The position numbers and the translations under genes are program-made. From assembly GCF_000765695.2 (NCBI RefSeq), contig NZ_JRPB02000002.1, positions 62,001 through 126,000 on the forward strand: a DNA stretch of 64,000 nucleotides. The letters run 5' to 3'. This document shows, piece by piece, positions 26,689 through 35,741 of this stretch. This stretch comes from Helicobacter sp. MIT 11-5569. Lineage in GTDB: Bacteria; Campylobacterota; Campylobacteria; Campylobacterales; Helicobacteraceae. The first letter of the stretch is position 1. Each line of letters begins with the position of its first letter. Under the pieces are notes generated by a model. That model saw only the letters and a list, made by a program, of their open reading frames with translations, was not told where the DNA came from and did not search any database.

Positions 26689-27234
26689 ATGCTAAAATTA
26701 GAATCCTTACCTAATCTTTTAACATTTTTACGCATTATTTTAGCGTTTTTACTGCTTATGTTAATCCTTTATGGTGATAGGATTTTACCGCCCCCTATTC
26801 ACCCGAGTTGGATTAATTATTTTGCTTGTTTAGTGTTTTGCGTGGCTAGCATTACAGATTTTTTTGATGGATTTATTGCACGCACTTTTGATGTAGGCAG
26901 TGTGTTTGGAGAGATTTTTGACCCTTTAGCAGATAAATTATTAATGCTAGCAGCTTTGCTTGGGCTATTGGTTTTGGGCAGGGCTGATGTTTGGGCAGTA
27001 TTTTTGATTTTAAGTCGAGAGTTTTTTATTACAGGATTGCGTGTTGTCGCAGCAGGCAAAGGAATCAAAGTCGCTGCTTCAAATCTAGGTAAATACAAAA
27101 CAGGATTGCAAATTACTGCGATTGCATTTTTGCTTATGGATTATTCTTTTGGAGGTATTACGCTTTGGTTGGCGGTGCTTTTGACATTATATTCAGGCTA
27201 TGATTATGTGAAATTGTATGTAAAGGCTAGATAG
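26689..27234 (+). CDS. pgsA: CDP-diacylglycerol--glycerol-3-phosphate 3-phosphatidyltransferase PgsA
   Basis: 181 residues, several membrane helices. The CDP-alcohol phosphotransferase motif is seen as SITDFFDGFIARTF with DPLADKLLMLA (D-G-A-R-G-D-D pattern, here DFFDGFIAR...FDPLADK). It makes phosphatidylglycerol phosphate. A longer frame starts at 26647 within the SDR gene. The ATG at 26689 gives MLKLESLPNLLTFLRI, which aligns with the usual N-terminus, so it is chosen although no strong ribosome binding site is seen. Confidence 0.9.
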   Translation: MLKLESLPNLLTFLRIILAFLLLMLILYGDRILPPPIHPSWINYFACLVFCVASITDFFDGFIARTFDVGSVFGEIFDPLADKLLMLAALLGLLVLGRADVWAVFLILSREFFITGLRVVAAGKGIKVAASNLGKYKTGLQITAIAFLLMDYSFGGITLWLAVLLTLYSGYDYVKLYVKAR

Positions 27235-28304
27235 TGGGATTAATTGGTTCAATTTTAGTTTTATCTTTTTTGATTTTTTTTCACGAGCTTGGACATTTTT
27301 TAGCAGCAAAGCTTTTTGGTGTGCGTGTGGAAGCTTTTAGTATTGGTTTTGGAAAAACAAGAATCTTTAAAAAACAAATCGGAGAAACAGAATATTCTTT
27401 GCGCCCGATTCCATTGGGGGGATTTGTGCAGCTTAAAGGGCAAAGTGATATTGACCCAAAATTGCGCAATGAAGATAAAGATAGCCTTTATGGAATCGCA
27501 CATTGGAAACGTTTGGTGATTTTAGCAGCGGGTTCATTTTTTAATTTGCTTTTAGCATTTTTGCTTTTTATGGCTATTGGACTAATGGGCAAAAATGAGC
27601 TAGTTCCTATCGTTGGCAAAGTGCAAGAAAATATGCCAGCAGCCTTAGCGGGATTAAAAAGCGGGGATAGGATATTAGAAATTGATGGAGAAAAAATTGT
27701 AACTTGGAATGCGTTAAGTAGCGTGATAGCAGAATCTAAAGGCACATTAGAAATTGTATTTTTACGCAATAATCAAGAGTTTATTACAAGAATTACTCCC
27801 AAACTTGGAGAATCTAAAAATCTCTTTGGGGAGAGCATTGAACGCCCATTGGTTGGGATTAGCGCAAGTGGAGATGTAGAGATTGTATCGTATTCATTTT
27901 TGGATTCTATGCTTTATGCTTTTAGGGAAACAAAGGAATCTAGCAAGCTGATTTTGCAAAGCATTGAAAAAATTTTTGTTGGGGTTGTGCCTTTAAGCGA
28001 AGTGGGCGGAGTTGTTTCTATTGTGAGTATCACAAAAAAGGCAACAGAGCTTGGGATTGTAACGCTTTTTGCTTTTAGTGCGCTTATTTCAGTCAATCTT
28101 GGAATCTTAAATTTGCTCCCGATTCCTGCGCTTGATGGTGGGCATATCATTTTTACACTTTATGAAATGGTTAGTAAAAGAATCCCCACACAAGAGACGC
28201 TTTATCGCTTAAGTATGGCAGGTTGGATTGTGCTTTTAGGGCTTATGGGACTTGGATTCTATAATGATATTTTACGTATTATTAATGGGACAATGCCTTT
28301 TTAA
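27234..28304 (+). CDS. rseP: RseP-type site-2 membrane metalloprotease
   Basis: 356 residues. Zinc motif FHELGH (residues 17-22) in the first membrane helix, a central PDZ domain (VGKVQENMPAALAGLKSGD, about 122-140), and the second metal-binding motif NLLPIPALDGGHI in the third helix. Cuts membrane-anchored substrates such as anti-sigma factors. GTG start sharing one base with the pgsA stop. Confidence 0.94.
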   Translation: MGLIGSILVLSFLIFFHELGHFLAAKLFGVRVEAFSIGFGKTRIFKKQIGETEYSLRPIPLGGFVQLKGQSDIDPKLRNEDKDSLYGIAHWKRLVILAAGSFFNLLLAFLLFMAIGLMGKNELVPIVGKVQENMPAALAGLKSGDRILEIDGEKIVTWNALSSVIAESKGTLEIVFLRNNQEFITRITPKLGESKNLFGESIERPLVGISASGDVEIVSYSFLDSMLYAFRETKESSKLILQSIEKIFVGVVPLSEVGGVVSIVSITKKATELGIVTLFAFSALISVNLGILNLLPIPALDGGHIIFTLYEMVSKRIPTQETLYRLSMAGWIVLLGLMGLGFYNDILRIINGTMPF

Positions 28305-28313
28305 AGGAATGTA

Positions 28314-28982
28314 ATGCAAGAGCGGTTAAATCAAAATTTATTAGAAGCGATTGAGCGGATTGAAAAAGCAAGAATTGCTGTGGATAGAAAGCGTATTGTG
28401 CAGTTGGTTGCTGTGAGTAAGTATTCTAGCAAAGAGGAAATTGCTGCGCTTTATGCTTGCGGACAAAGGGCATTTGGAGAAAATAAAGTGCAAGATTTGC
28501 AGCAAAAATCAAGCGCATTAGAAAAGTTGCCACTAGAGTGGCATTTTATTGGGTCTTTGCAAAGCAATAAAATTAATACCCTTTTACATTTGAATCCTTA
28601 TTTGCTGCAAAGTTTGCATTCTTTAGAATTAGCGCAGGCTTTACAACTACGATTAGAGAGAGAAAATAAACATTTAAATGCGCTAATGCAAGTGAATAGC
28701 GCAAAAGAAGAAAGCAAAAGTGGGTTTATGCCTGAAGTTGCTCTTGAGGCGTATGCTAGGATTCAAGAAGAATGTAAAAATATAAAGCTTTGTGGGCTTA
28801 TGAGCATTGGTGCGCATACTGATGATAAGGTGGTGATTCAAAGGAGTTTTGAAATGACATGGAATCTTTTTTCACAAATTAAAGGCGCAGAGATTCTTAG
28901 TATGGGAATGAGTGGGGATTTTGAGTTAGCGATTGCTTGTGGAAGTAATTGTGTGCGTCTTGGAAGTGTATTATTTAAGTAA
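28314..28982 (+). CDS. PLP homeostasis protein, YggS/PLPBP family
   Basis: 222 residues, single alanine-racemase-like barrel. The PLP lysine is in LVAVSKYSS (around 36), followed by FGENKVQDL and WHFIGSLQSNKI (about 79-90), LCGLMSIG and SMGMSGDFELAI. Binds PLP and influences B6 and amino acid pools. Last gene of the pyrD operon. Confidence 0.92.
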   Translation: MQERLNQNLLEAIERIEKARIAVDRKRIVQLVAVSKYSSKEEIAALYACGQRAFGENKVQDLQQKSSALEKLPLEWHFIGSLQSNKINTLLHLNPYLLQSLHSLELAQALQLRLERENKHLNALMQVNSAKEESKSGFMPEVALEAYARIQEECKNIKLCGLMSIGAHTDDKVVIQRSFEMTWNLFSQIKGAEILSMGMSGDFELAIACGSNCVRLGSVLFK

Positions 28983-29014
28983 TTTAAATTTGTAAAGTTT
29001 TAAGATAAATCTTC

Positions 29015-29043
29015 AAAGCAAAAGCGGAATTCGCTTTTGCTTT
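29015..29043. terminator. Hairpin terminator after the pyrD operon
   Basis: AAAGCAAAAGCG (29015-29026) and CGCTTTTGCTTT (29032-29043), 12-bp stem with GAATT loop, between convergent genes. Confidence 0.85.
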
Positions 29044-29049
29044 GGTGTG

Positions 29050-29463
29050 TTAATATGCCCTAGGATAGCATTTCCATTCGATTTCTTTTGCAGTGAGTTG
29101 CATATCTTTAGGAAGCCCTGTTGCAGGGTCGATAGCTTGGCTATTGCTTTGATTATAAGCATTATATCCACCATAAGGCACAGCTTCAACTTTGACAAAT
29201 TTTCCAACAGTTAAATCTTTGAAGCTGCCATAAATATCTTGCCCAAATGCACCACAATCATCACCTTTAATTTCAGTATAAGGCAAAACTTTAATTGTTA
29301 ATGCTCCACCTGGTCCTGAAATTGTAATTGTTTTGTTTGCGTTATCGACTGCTGAAATTTGCCCTTGCACATCAAAATCAAAATCTGCCATTGCTGAAGT
29401 TGCAAGTGTTGTTGTTAAGATTGCCGCAGTCGCTAGAGTCCCAAGTAATTTTAAAGTTTTCAT
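29050..29463 (-). CDS. Secreted small OB-fold-like protein (DUF5666-like)
   Basis: 137 residues. Signal peptide MKTLKLLGTLATAAILTTTL ending at SAMA. The mature part (FDVQGQISAVDNANKTITI, then a DLTVGKFVKVEAV strand) has the pattern of DUF5666-type beta barrels that bind or sense small ligands in the envelope. Starting at 29463, AAAGGAGCAAAA lies just before the ATG, so the longer frame from 29493 is rejected. Two cysteines (GDDCG and WKC) could form a disulfide. Function unknown. Confidence 0.7.
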   Translation of the reverse strand: MKTLKLLGTLATAAILTTTLATSAMADFDFDVQGQISAVDNANKTITISGPGGALTIKVLPYTEIKGDDCGAFGQDIYGSFKDLTVGKFVKVEAVPYGGYNAYNQSNSQAIDPATGLPKDMQLTAKEIEWKCYPRAY

Positions 29464-29543
29464 TTTTGCTCCTTTTGTAAATTGTAAGCACAATTATAAA
29501 ATGCTTTGTGTTAATAAAACGTGAAGATATTGCCAAATTTTTG

Positions 29544-30200
29544 TTAATCTTGTCCTAAGAGGTAATCCACCTTGTAAATAAAGTCTTCTTCGCTTTTTAG
29601 ACCTTGTGCTAAAATTAGATATTTTCCATTAATAATAAAGCTTGGCACTCCTTGTATTCTTGTATGGACAGAAGCGTCTGCCCATACTTGTAGAAGTTCT
29701 TTTGTTTGTGGATTTTCTAATGTATTTTTAAAATTTTCTTGCGTGATGTTTGCTGCATTTAGTCCATAGGAGACAAAAGAATCTTTGTTTGTAAAATGTT
29801 TTCTTTCTTTAAAATTTGCATCAAAATAAGCTTCTAAAACACGTTTAAAATGAGATTTAGAATCTTTTGGTGAGAGATTTTGCTCTTTATCAAGTATTAA
29901 ACTAACAGCTAAAACTTCTGAAGCCTGCGCACTAAAGGGTGCGCCTGTAATAATGTGATAAGGGAGAAATTCCACTTGTTCTGGTAAGACATTAAAAAGA
30001 TTTGGCAAAACTTTATTCATGCTCGCACAATGAGGGCAACCTACATTGAAAATTTCGATAATAGAATTTTTAGGCACATTGAGTGGATTGTTTAAAATAA
30101 TATAATCATGCCCTTCTTTTAGGGATTCTGCTTGAAGAAATTGCACGCTTAAAAAAAGAGACAAAATAAAGGTAATTGTATATTTTAGGAAGGTTTGCAT
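29544..30200 (-). CDS. dsbA: DsbA-family periplasmic thiol:disulfide oxidoreductase
   Basis: 218 residues. Signal peptide about 1-22 (FLKYTITFILSLFLSVQFL). Thioredoxin-fold active site VGCPHCASMN and the cis-proline loop GVPSFIING. CPHC is the classical DsbA dipeptide pair, pointing to an oxidase. AAGGAATCCT precedes the ATG at 30200, preferred over the frame from 30227. It would form disulfides in exported proteins. Assignment to DsbA rather than a specialised DsbL is tentative. Confidence 0.85.
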   Translation of the reverse strand: MQTFLKYTITFILSLFLSVQFLQAESLKEGHDYIILNNPLNVPKNSIIEIFNVGCPHCASMNKVLPNLFNVLPEQVEFLPYHIITGAPFSAQASEVLAVSLILDKEQNLSPKDSKSHFKRVLEAYFDANFKERKHFTNKDSFVSYGLNAANITQENFKNTLENPQTKELLQVWADASVHTRIQGVPSFIINGKYLILAQGLKSEEDFIYKVDYLLGQD

Positions 30201-30290
30201 AGGATTCCTTGTAAATTTTTTTCGCATTATAACAAAAGGATTTAAATGTTTTGTAAAGTTTTTGTTTAATATTTATTATTATTTTTTATG

Positions 30291-30296
30291 TATAAT
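30291..30296 (+). promoter_or_regulatory. -10 box (TATAAT) upstream of the YceI-like gene
   Basis: ATGTATAATTTAATTC, about 30 bases before the ATG at 30327. Confidence 0.55.
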
Positions 30297-30326
30297 TTAA
30301 TTCTAATTTTCTTGTAAAGGTTTAAA

Positions 30327-30869
30327 ATGAAAAAGTTTTTCTTGTTTTCTAGTTTAGTGGCGGCTCTTAGTTTTCCTGCATTAGCAACTCCTTATGCGGT
30401 GGATGTGGCAAATTCTGAAGTTGGTTTTAGCGTAAAGCATTTAAAACTTACAAAAGTTGATGGTGCATTTAAAAATTTCAGCGCAAATATTGATTATGAT
30501 GAAGCAACTAAAAGCTTTAAAGTGTTTGAAGGGGATATTGATATGACTTCTGTTACAACGGATAATGCAAAGCGTGATGCACATTTGCAAGCTCCAGATA
30601 TGTTTGATGCGGCAAAATTCCCTAAAGCAACTTTTAAAATGACAAAATATGAAGCAGGTAAAATTTATGGAGATTTAACGATTAAAGATGTAACAAAGCC
30701 CATTGTGCTAACAAGTAAAGAAACTCTAAATGGCAAAACACTTGAAGTGAATGCACAAACAATGGTAAAACGCTCAGAAATAGGTTTAGAGTGGGGAAAT
30801 GTTTTTAAAGATAATTCTGTGAGTGATGAGGTAGAAATCACATTAAATCTAAAAACAAATGCAAAATAA
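30327..30869 (+). CDS. YceI-family periplasmic isoprenoid-binding protein
   Basis: 180 residues. Signal peptide ending at LALA (1-20), mature start TPYAVDVANSEVGFSVKHL. The lipocalin-like family pattern is seen in SVTTDNAKRDAHLQAPDMFD and FPKATFKMT, then GDLTIKDVTKPI. YceI proteins bind polyisoprenoid lipids; the role in this organism is unknown. Monocistronic with promoter and terminator. Confidence 0.92.
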   Translation: MKKFFLFSSLVAALSFPALATPYAVDVANSEVGFSVKHLKLTKVDGAFKNFSANIDYDEATKSFKVFEGDIDMTSVTTDNAKRDAHLQAPDMFDAAKFPKATFKMTKYEAGKIYGDLTIKDVTKPIVLTSKETLNGKTLEVNAQTMVKRSEIGLEWGNVFKDNSVSDEVEITLNLKTNAK

Positions 30870-30888
30870 ATTGTCTATATAGTTTTAT

Positions 30889-30918
30889 AACATAGAATCC
30901 AAATTTGGATTCTATGTT
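30889..30918. terminator. Hairpin terminator after the YceI-like gene
   Basis: Perfect 30-base palindrome made of AACATAGAATCCAAA and its inverted copy, followed after a few bases by a T-run. Confidence 0.8.
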
Positions 30919-31018
30919 TATCTGCTTTTTTAGTATAATTAAATCTAAATTTCATTTTGGCTACACATAAATTTTCATTTTTGTTCTTATTTGAAGTTGT
31001 TTTAAAGTCTCGGTTTTC

Positions 31019-31024
31019 TATAAT
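31019..31024 (+). promoter_or_regulatory. -10 box (TATAAT) upstream of the liv operon
   Basis: TTTTCTATAATCAAG, about 31 bases before the start of the binding protein. A second TATAAT lies at 30934-30939. Confidence 0.5.
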
Positions 31025-31055
31025 CAAGAAATTTTCTTTGTAGGAGTTTTTAATA

Positions 31056-32171
31056 ATGAGAAAAGCAATATTAGCAATGTCTTTAGCTTGTGGAATGTTG
31101 GCAAGCACTTTAAATGCGGAGACAATTAAGATTGGAATTGTTTTGCCTATGAGTGGTGCAGTAGGTGGATTTGGAGAGTTAGGAAAACGTGGAATTGATT
31201 TAGCATACAAAGCACAAAATAAAACAAAAAATGGTGATTCTATTGAGATAATTTTGATTGATAATAAGAGTGATAAAATTGAGTCTGCAAATGCAATGCA
31301 AAAACTTGTATCTAGCGATAAAGTGAGCGTTGTAATTGGTCCTATGATTTCTACAAATGCGCTTGCAATGACAAAAATTGCAGATGATTCTAAGACACCT
31401 TTAATCTCCCCTGTTGCGACAAATGATAGAGTAACAAAAGGCAAAAAGTTCGTTTCTCGTGTAAGTTTTGCTGATAGTTTTCAAGGAATCATTGCAGCAA
31501 ATTTAGCATTTAAAGATTTGGGGCTTAAAAAAGCTGCAGTCTTATTTGATAATAGCAGTGATTATTCTATCGGTCTTGCACGCGCATTTAAAACGCAGTT
31601 TAAAGAGCTAGGTGGAGAGATTGTGATTGAAGCAAATGCACAAGCTGGAACAAAAGATTTTAAAGCGCAAATTTCAAGTATTAAAGCTAAGAATCCTGAT
31701 GTTTTATATCTGCCATTTTACTACAATGAAGGCGCATTAATTGCAGTTCAAGCAAAGCAGCTTGGATTAAGCGTTCCAACAATTGGTGGAGATGGTTTGG
31801 TGTCTAATAAAATCTTCTTTGATGTTGCAAAAGATGCAGGCAATGGTTATATGGTTACAGATTATTACTCAACAAGCGCAAAACAAACTCCAAAAGGTGA
31901 GCAATTTATGAAAGATTATGAAGCCACTTATAAAGAGCCTGTTAGCACATTTAGCGCGATGTTAGCTGATGCGTATGGAATCGCACTTCAAGCGATTGAA
32001 GAATGTGGTGGTGAAGACCGTGTGTGCATTAACGACAAAATTCGCAATGTGCAAAACTATGAGGGTATTAGCGGAAATGTTTCTTTAAACAATGGTGAAG
32101 CTATACGTAGTGCGGTGATTAATGAAGTTCAAGATGGTAAGCTAATTTATAAAACAACAGTAAATCCTTAA
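31056..32171 (+). CDS. livJ: Branched-chain amino acid ABC transporter substrate-binding protein
   Basis: 371 residues. Signal peptide MRKAILAMSLACGMLAST with cleavage after LNA. Mature start ETIKIGIVLPMSGAVGGFGE is the Leu/Ile/Val-binding protein signature; also VIGPMISTNALAM and TPLISPVATND. Captures branched-chain amino acids in the periplasm for LivHMGF encoded next. Choice between livJ and livK is arbitrary. Confidence 0.92.
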   Translation: MRKAILAMSLACGMLASTLNAETIKIGIVLPMSGAVGGFGELGKRGIDLAYKAQNKTKNGDSIEIILIDNKSDKIESANAMQKLVSSDKVSVVIGPMISTNALAMTKIADDSKTPLISPVATNDRVTKGKKFVSRVSFADSFQGIIAANLAFKDLGLKKAAVLFDNSSDYSIGLARAFKTQFKELGGEIVIEANAQAGTKDFKAQISSIKAKNPDVLYLPFYYNEGALIAVQAKQLGLSVPTIGGDGLVSNKIFFDVAKDAGNGYMVTDYYSTSAKQTPKGEQFMKDYEATYKEPVSTFSAMLADAYGIALQAIEECGGEDRVCINDKIRNVQNYEGISGNVSLNNGEAIRSAVINEVQDGKLIYKTTVNP

Positions 32172-32192
32172 TTGCTATTTTAAGGCTATATT

Positions 32193-33092
32193 TTGGATAT
32201 TTTAACCTTTTTTCAGCAGTGTATCAATGGTTTAAGTCTAGGAAGTATGTATGCGCTTATTGCCATTGGTTATACAATGGTGTATGGTTGCTTGCGTCTT
32301 ATCAACTTCGCGCACGCCGATATTTTGATGGTGGGTGCGTTTTTGGTATTTTTTGCAGTTAGTGCTTTTGGGATTCCTTTTTATGCTTCAGCGATTCTTG
32401 CTATTGTGTTATGTGGAATCTTGGGAGTGTTGATTGATAAAATTGCTTATACTCCTTTGCGTAGCGCACCTAGAATCTCAATGCTTATCACTGCGATTGG
32501 TGTGAGTTTCTTTTTAGAAAATGTGTTTAATGTATTCTTTGGCTCTACACCTAGATTTTTCAATGCGCCTGAATTTTTTATGCAGCCTATCACACTATTT
32601 GGTATGAGCTTAACGGGAATTACAATGATTGTTCCTGTGGTAACATTGTTGCTTTTAGCGATTCTTTTACGTTTTTTATATCGCACAAAACAAGGAATGG
32701 CAATCCGTGCAAGTGCTTTTGATATTAACACAGTGCGTTTAATGGGGATTAATGTTAATAATATTATTGCGCTTGTGTTTGCAATTGGTAGTATGTTGGC
32801 AGGACTTGGCGGAATCTTTTATGCAATTTCTTATCCAACTATTGACCCTTTAATGGGTGTATTAATCGGATTAAAAGCCTTTGCTGCTGCTGTTCTTGGC
32901 GGAATCGGAAGTGTTGGTGGGGCAGTGCTTGGAGGATTTATCTTGGGTTTTACAGAAGTAATGGCAGTTGCATTGTTCCCAGAGCTTGGAGGCTATAAAG
33001 ATGCCTTTGCGTTTTTATTTTTAATTTTAGTGTTGCTTTTCCGCCCTGTTGGAATTATGGGCGATTGGCGTTTAGAAAAAAGTCGTTTCTAG
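32193..33092 (+). CDS. livH: Branched-chain amino acid ABC transporter permease LivH
   Basis: 299 residues, about eight membrane helices. Opens with CINGLSLGSMYALIAIGYTM and has GYTMVYGCLRLINFAHAD and the EAA-like GGIGSVGGAVLGGFILG near the C-terminus, as in LivH. TTG start, 21 bases after livJ. Forms the membrane channel with LivM. Confidence 0.94.
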   Translation: MDILTFFQQCINGLSLGSMYALIAIGYTMVYGCLRLINFAHADILMVGAFLVFFAVSAFGIPFYASAILAIVLCGILGVLIDKIAYTPLRSAPRISMLITAIGVSFFLENVFNVFFGSTPRFFNAPEFFMQPITLFGMSLTGITMIVPVVTLLLLAILLRFLYRTKQGMAIRASAFDINTVRLMGINVNNIIALVFAIGSMLAGLGGIFYAISYPTIDPLMGVLIGLKAFAAAVLGGIGSVGGAVLGGFILGFTEVMAVALFPELGGYKDAFAFLFLILVLLFRPVGIMGDWRLEKSRF

Positions 33093-33098
33093 GGAGTT

Positions 33099-34286
33099 AT
33101 GATGGTTAAAACTTTGTATGCAAAAGCTCCTATGGTAACAACTTTTGGATTCCATATGTGCCTTTATCTTTGTGCAATTTGTATTATTTTTGCTGCACAA
33201 AGTTTGCTTGGAGATTATGCGCTTAGAATCTTTAATAATATTTTGATTTTTGTCATTTTGGCTGTGAGCTACAATCTTATTAATGGTGTTACCGGGCAGC
33301 TTTCTTTAGAGCCAAATGGATTTGTCGCTATTGGTGCTTATATCACTGCTTTAATGCTTTTAGATGAAGATTTAAAGTGGAGTATGTTTCAGCTTAGCGA
33401 CCCGCACCCATTTGTGCTTAGTATGTATAGCGAATTGCTTCCTGCTTTGCTTTGCAGTGGTGTTGTAGCGACTATTATTGCGATTTTACTTTCTTTTCCT
33501 GTATTTCGTGTGCGCGGGGATTATTTAGCTATTGTTACGCTTGGATTTGGGTTTATTATTAAGATTTTAGCGATTAATAATCCGCAATGGACAAATGGAG
33601 CAATTGGTTTAAATGAGATTCCAAATAATCACGATTCTGTTGTTCAATTTATTGAGCAAATGCTTCTTTCTCTAAGCAATGGAGATTCTGTATTAAGTGG
33701 CTTCTTCCATTATCTTTATACGCATGCTTTTACAAATGGGGCAAATATTACGGTGTTTTTTTGGAGTGGGATTTTTGCAACAGCTTCTGTCATTTTGATT
33801 TTACAAATTGTGTATTCTAAATATGGTCGAGCGATGAAAGCGGTGCGTGATGATGAAGATGCTGCAATTGCTATGGGGATTAATACTTTTAAAATCAAAA
33901 CTTTTGCTTTTAGCACAAGCGCATTTTTAGAAGGAGTTGGTGGCGGTTTAATGGCAGTTTGGCTAACAACTATTGACCCAAAGATTTTTGGCTTTGAGCT
34001 TACATTTCAACTCTTAATCATCATTGTTCTTGGCGGATTAGGAAGCACAACAGGTGCAATTTTGGGCGCAATTTTAGTCATTGGTGGGGGAGAGTGGTTA
34101 CGATTTTTAGACCAACCTTTGGTGTTCTTTGGCACAGATTTTGGCTCGTATCCGGGTCTTAGAATGGTTCTTTTCTCTGTAATTTTGCTCGTGATTATGC
34201 TTTTTGCAAGAGAAGGAATTATGGGAAAAAATGAGCTTTGGGATTTAAATCCTATAAAGTTTAAATGGTTTAAAAGGGGGCAGTGA
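33099..34286 (+). CDS. livM: Branched-chain amino acid ABC transporter permease LivM
   Basis: 395 residues, polytopic. Signatures: AVSYNLINGVTGQLSLEPNG, RGDYLAIVTLGFG, and GGLGSTTGAILGAILV near the C-terminus. A loop (about 170-215) is longer than in many LivM proteins. Partner of LivH; the ATPase gene overlaps the stop codon. Confidence 0.94.
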   Translation: MMVKTLYAKAPMVTTFGFHMCLYLCAICIIFAAQSLLGDYALRIFNNILIFVILAVSYNLINGVTGQLSLEPNGFVAIGAYITALMLLDEDLKWSMFQLSDPHPFVLSMYSELLPALLCSGVVATIIAILLSFPVFRVRGDYLAIVTLGFGFIIKILAINNPQWTNGAIGLNEIPNNHDSVVQFIEQMLLSLSNGDSVLSGFFHYLYTHAFTNGANITVFFWSGIFATASVILILQIVYSKYGRAMKAVRDDEDAAIAMGINTFKIKTFAFSTSAFLEGVGGGLMAVWLTTIDPKIFGFELTFQLLIIIVLGGLGSTTGAILGAILVIGGGEWLRFLDQPLVFFGTDFGSYPGLRMVLFSVILLVIMLFAREGIMGKNELWDLNPIKFKWFKRGQ

Positions 34287-35059
34287 TGGCGATTTTAGAA
34301 CTTGAAAATGTCAGCATTGCCTTTGGGGGATTAAAAGCGATTGATAATGTGAGCTTTAAAGTAGAATCCAAGCAGATTTTTGGGCTTATTGGTCCAAATG
34401 GTGCAGGTAAAACGACAATGTTTAATATTATTACTGCAAATTATAAGCCAAATTCTGGAAAAGTCAGTTTTCTTGGAAAAAATATTTCACATTATAAACC
34501 AAATACGATTGTCAATCTTGGGATTGCGCGCACGTTTCAAAATATCCGTTTATTTAATTCTATGAGCGTGTTAGATAATGTGCTAATTGGTTTGCACAAT
34601 AGCGCAAAATATAGTTTTTTTGAGGCTGCGTTGCGTATTGGGCGTTATTTTAAAGAAGAGAGACGTATTAAAGAGAGGGCAGAATGGCTTTTGGAATATA
34701 TGGGTTTAGGGGATAAAATGCACCTTAATGCAAGTGGATTAAGCTATGGGAATTGTCGTAAAGTAGAGATTGCAAGAGCATTGGCTACAAATCCAAAACT
34801 TTTATTGCTTGATGAGCCAGCAGCAGGAATGAATCCAAAAGAAACGCAAGAGCTAAGGGATTTAATTTTTAAAATGCAAAAAGATTTTAATCTTAGCGTG
34901 TTGTTGATTGAGCATGATATGCCTTTTGTGAATGCCTTGTGTGAGCAAGTTTTGGTGCTTGATTATGGTAAAAAACTCTTTTGTGGAACTCCGCAAGAAG
35001 CAATTAATAATACAGAAGTGATTGCTGCATATTTAGGGGATTTCTATGCTACAAGTTGA
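34286..35059 (+). CDS. livG: Branched-chain amino acid ABC transporter ATPase LivG
   Basis: 257 residues from the ATG at 34286 (a GTG one codon earlier is possible); AAAAGGGGG lies upstream. Walker A GPNGAGKTTMF, Q-loop ARTFQNIRLF, signature LSYGNCRKVEIARAL (a variant with Ser-Tyr-Gly-Asn for SGGQ), Walker B LLLDEPAAGMN and IEHDM. Powers the Liv importer. Confidence 0.94.
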   Translation: MAILELENVSIAFGGLKAIDNVSFKVESKQIFGLIGPNGAGKTTMFNIITANYKPNSGKVSFLGKNISHYKPNTIVNLGIARTFQNIRLFNSMSVLDNVLIGLHNSAKYSFFEAALRIGRYFKEERRIKERAEWLLEYMGLGDKMHLNASGLSYGNCRKVEIARALATNPKLLLLDEPAAGMNPKETQELRDLIFKMQKDFNLSVLLIEHDMPFVNALCEQVLVLDYGKKLFCGTPQEAINNTEVIAAYLGDFYATS

Positions 35060-35741
35060 AAATTTGCAAGTTAGCTATGGCTTAATTACAGGTTTAAAAG
35101 GCGTGAGTTTTCATATTGAAGAACATGAGATTATTACACTAATTGGTAGCAATGGTGCGGGCAAGACTTCTACGCTTAATGGAATCGTGCATAGTGTGAA
35201 AACTAAGGGTGTAGTGCGCTTTTTTGGGGCAGATATTTCAAAGATTCCAACGCACAAAATTATTCAAAGGGGAATTGCGCTTGTTCCAGAGGGAAGGCAC
35301 GTATTTACAGGGCTTACTGTGGATGAAAACTTGCGTATGGGTGCATATAATAATGATGAAAATTTTGCAGTAATGCGCGAAAAAATGTATCTACTTTTTC
35401 CACGTTTAAAGGAGCGTTATAAGCAGATTGCTAGCACGATGAGTGGGGGAGAACAACAAATGTTAGCAATTGCAAGGGCATTAATGAGTGAGCCAAAGTT
35501 ATTAATGCTTGATGAACCTAGTCTTGGGCTTGCTCCAAAGGTTGTTGGTGAGCTTTTTGAAATTATTTTAAACTTAAGAGAAAATGGAATTACAATTTTG
35601 TTGGTAGAGCAAAATGCTTTTGCTGCGCTTAAGGTCGCAAATCGTGCGTATGTGCTAGAAAATGGAAGTATTGTTATGCAAGATTCTGCAAAGAATTTAT
35701 TAGAAAATAAAGAAATCAAAAAGCGATATTTGGGTGGATAA
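35046..35741 (+). CDS. livF: Branched-chain amino acid ABC transporter ATPase LivF
   Basis: 231 residues. Walker A GSNGAGKTSTL, ALVPEGRHVFTGLTV, signature MSGGEQQMLAIARAL, Walker B LMLDEPSLGLAP and VEQNAF. Overlaps livG by 14 bases. Its C-terminus KKRYLGG is complete, although the next gene (a methyltransferase of a restriction system) begins within its last codons. Confidence 0.95.
   Translation: MLQVENLQVSYGLITGLKGVSFHIEEHEIITLIGSNGAGKTSTLNGIVHSVKTKGVVRFFGADISKIPTHKIIQRGIALVPEGRHVFTGLTVDENLRMGAYNNDENFAVMREKMYLLFPRLKERYKQIASTMSGGEQQMLAIARALMSEPKLLMLDEPSLGLAPKVVGELFEIILNLRENGITILLVEQNAFAALKVANRAYVLENGSIVMQDSAKNLLENKEIKKRYLGG

Noticed and set aside
30889-30918. 30-base palindrome after the YceI-like gene as a regulator site for livJ
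   Set aside because: It directly follows a gene end and is followed by a T-run, so a terminator explains it better.
31000-31444. Minus-strand frame of about 189 codons opposite the livJ 5' region
   Set aside because: It is an antisense shadow of livJ, covers the livJ promoter region and has no ribosome binding site.
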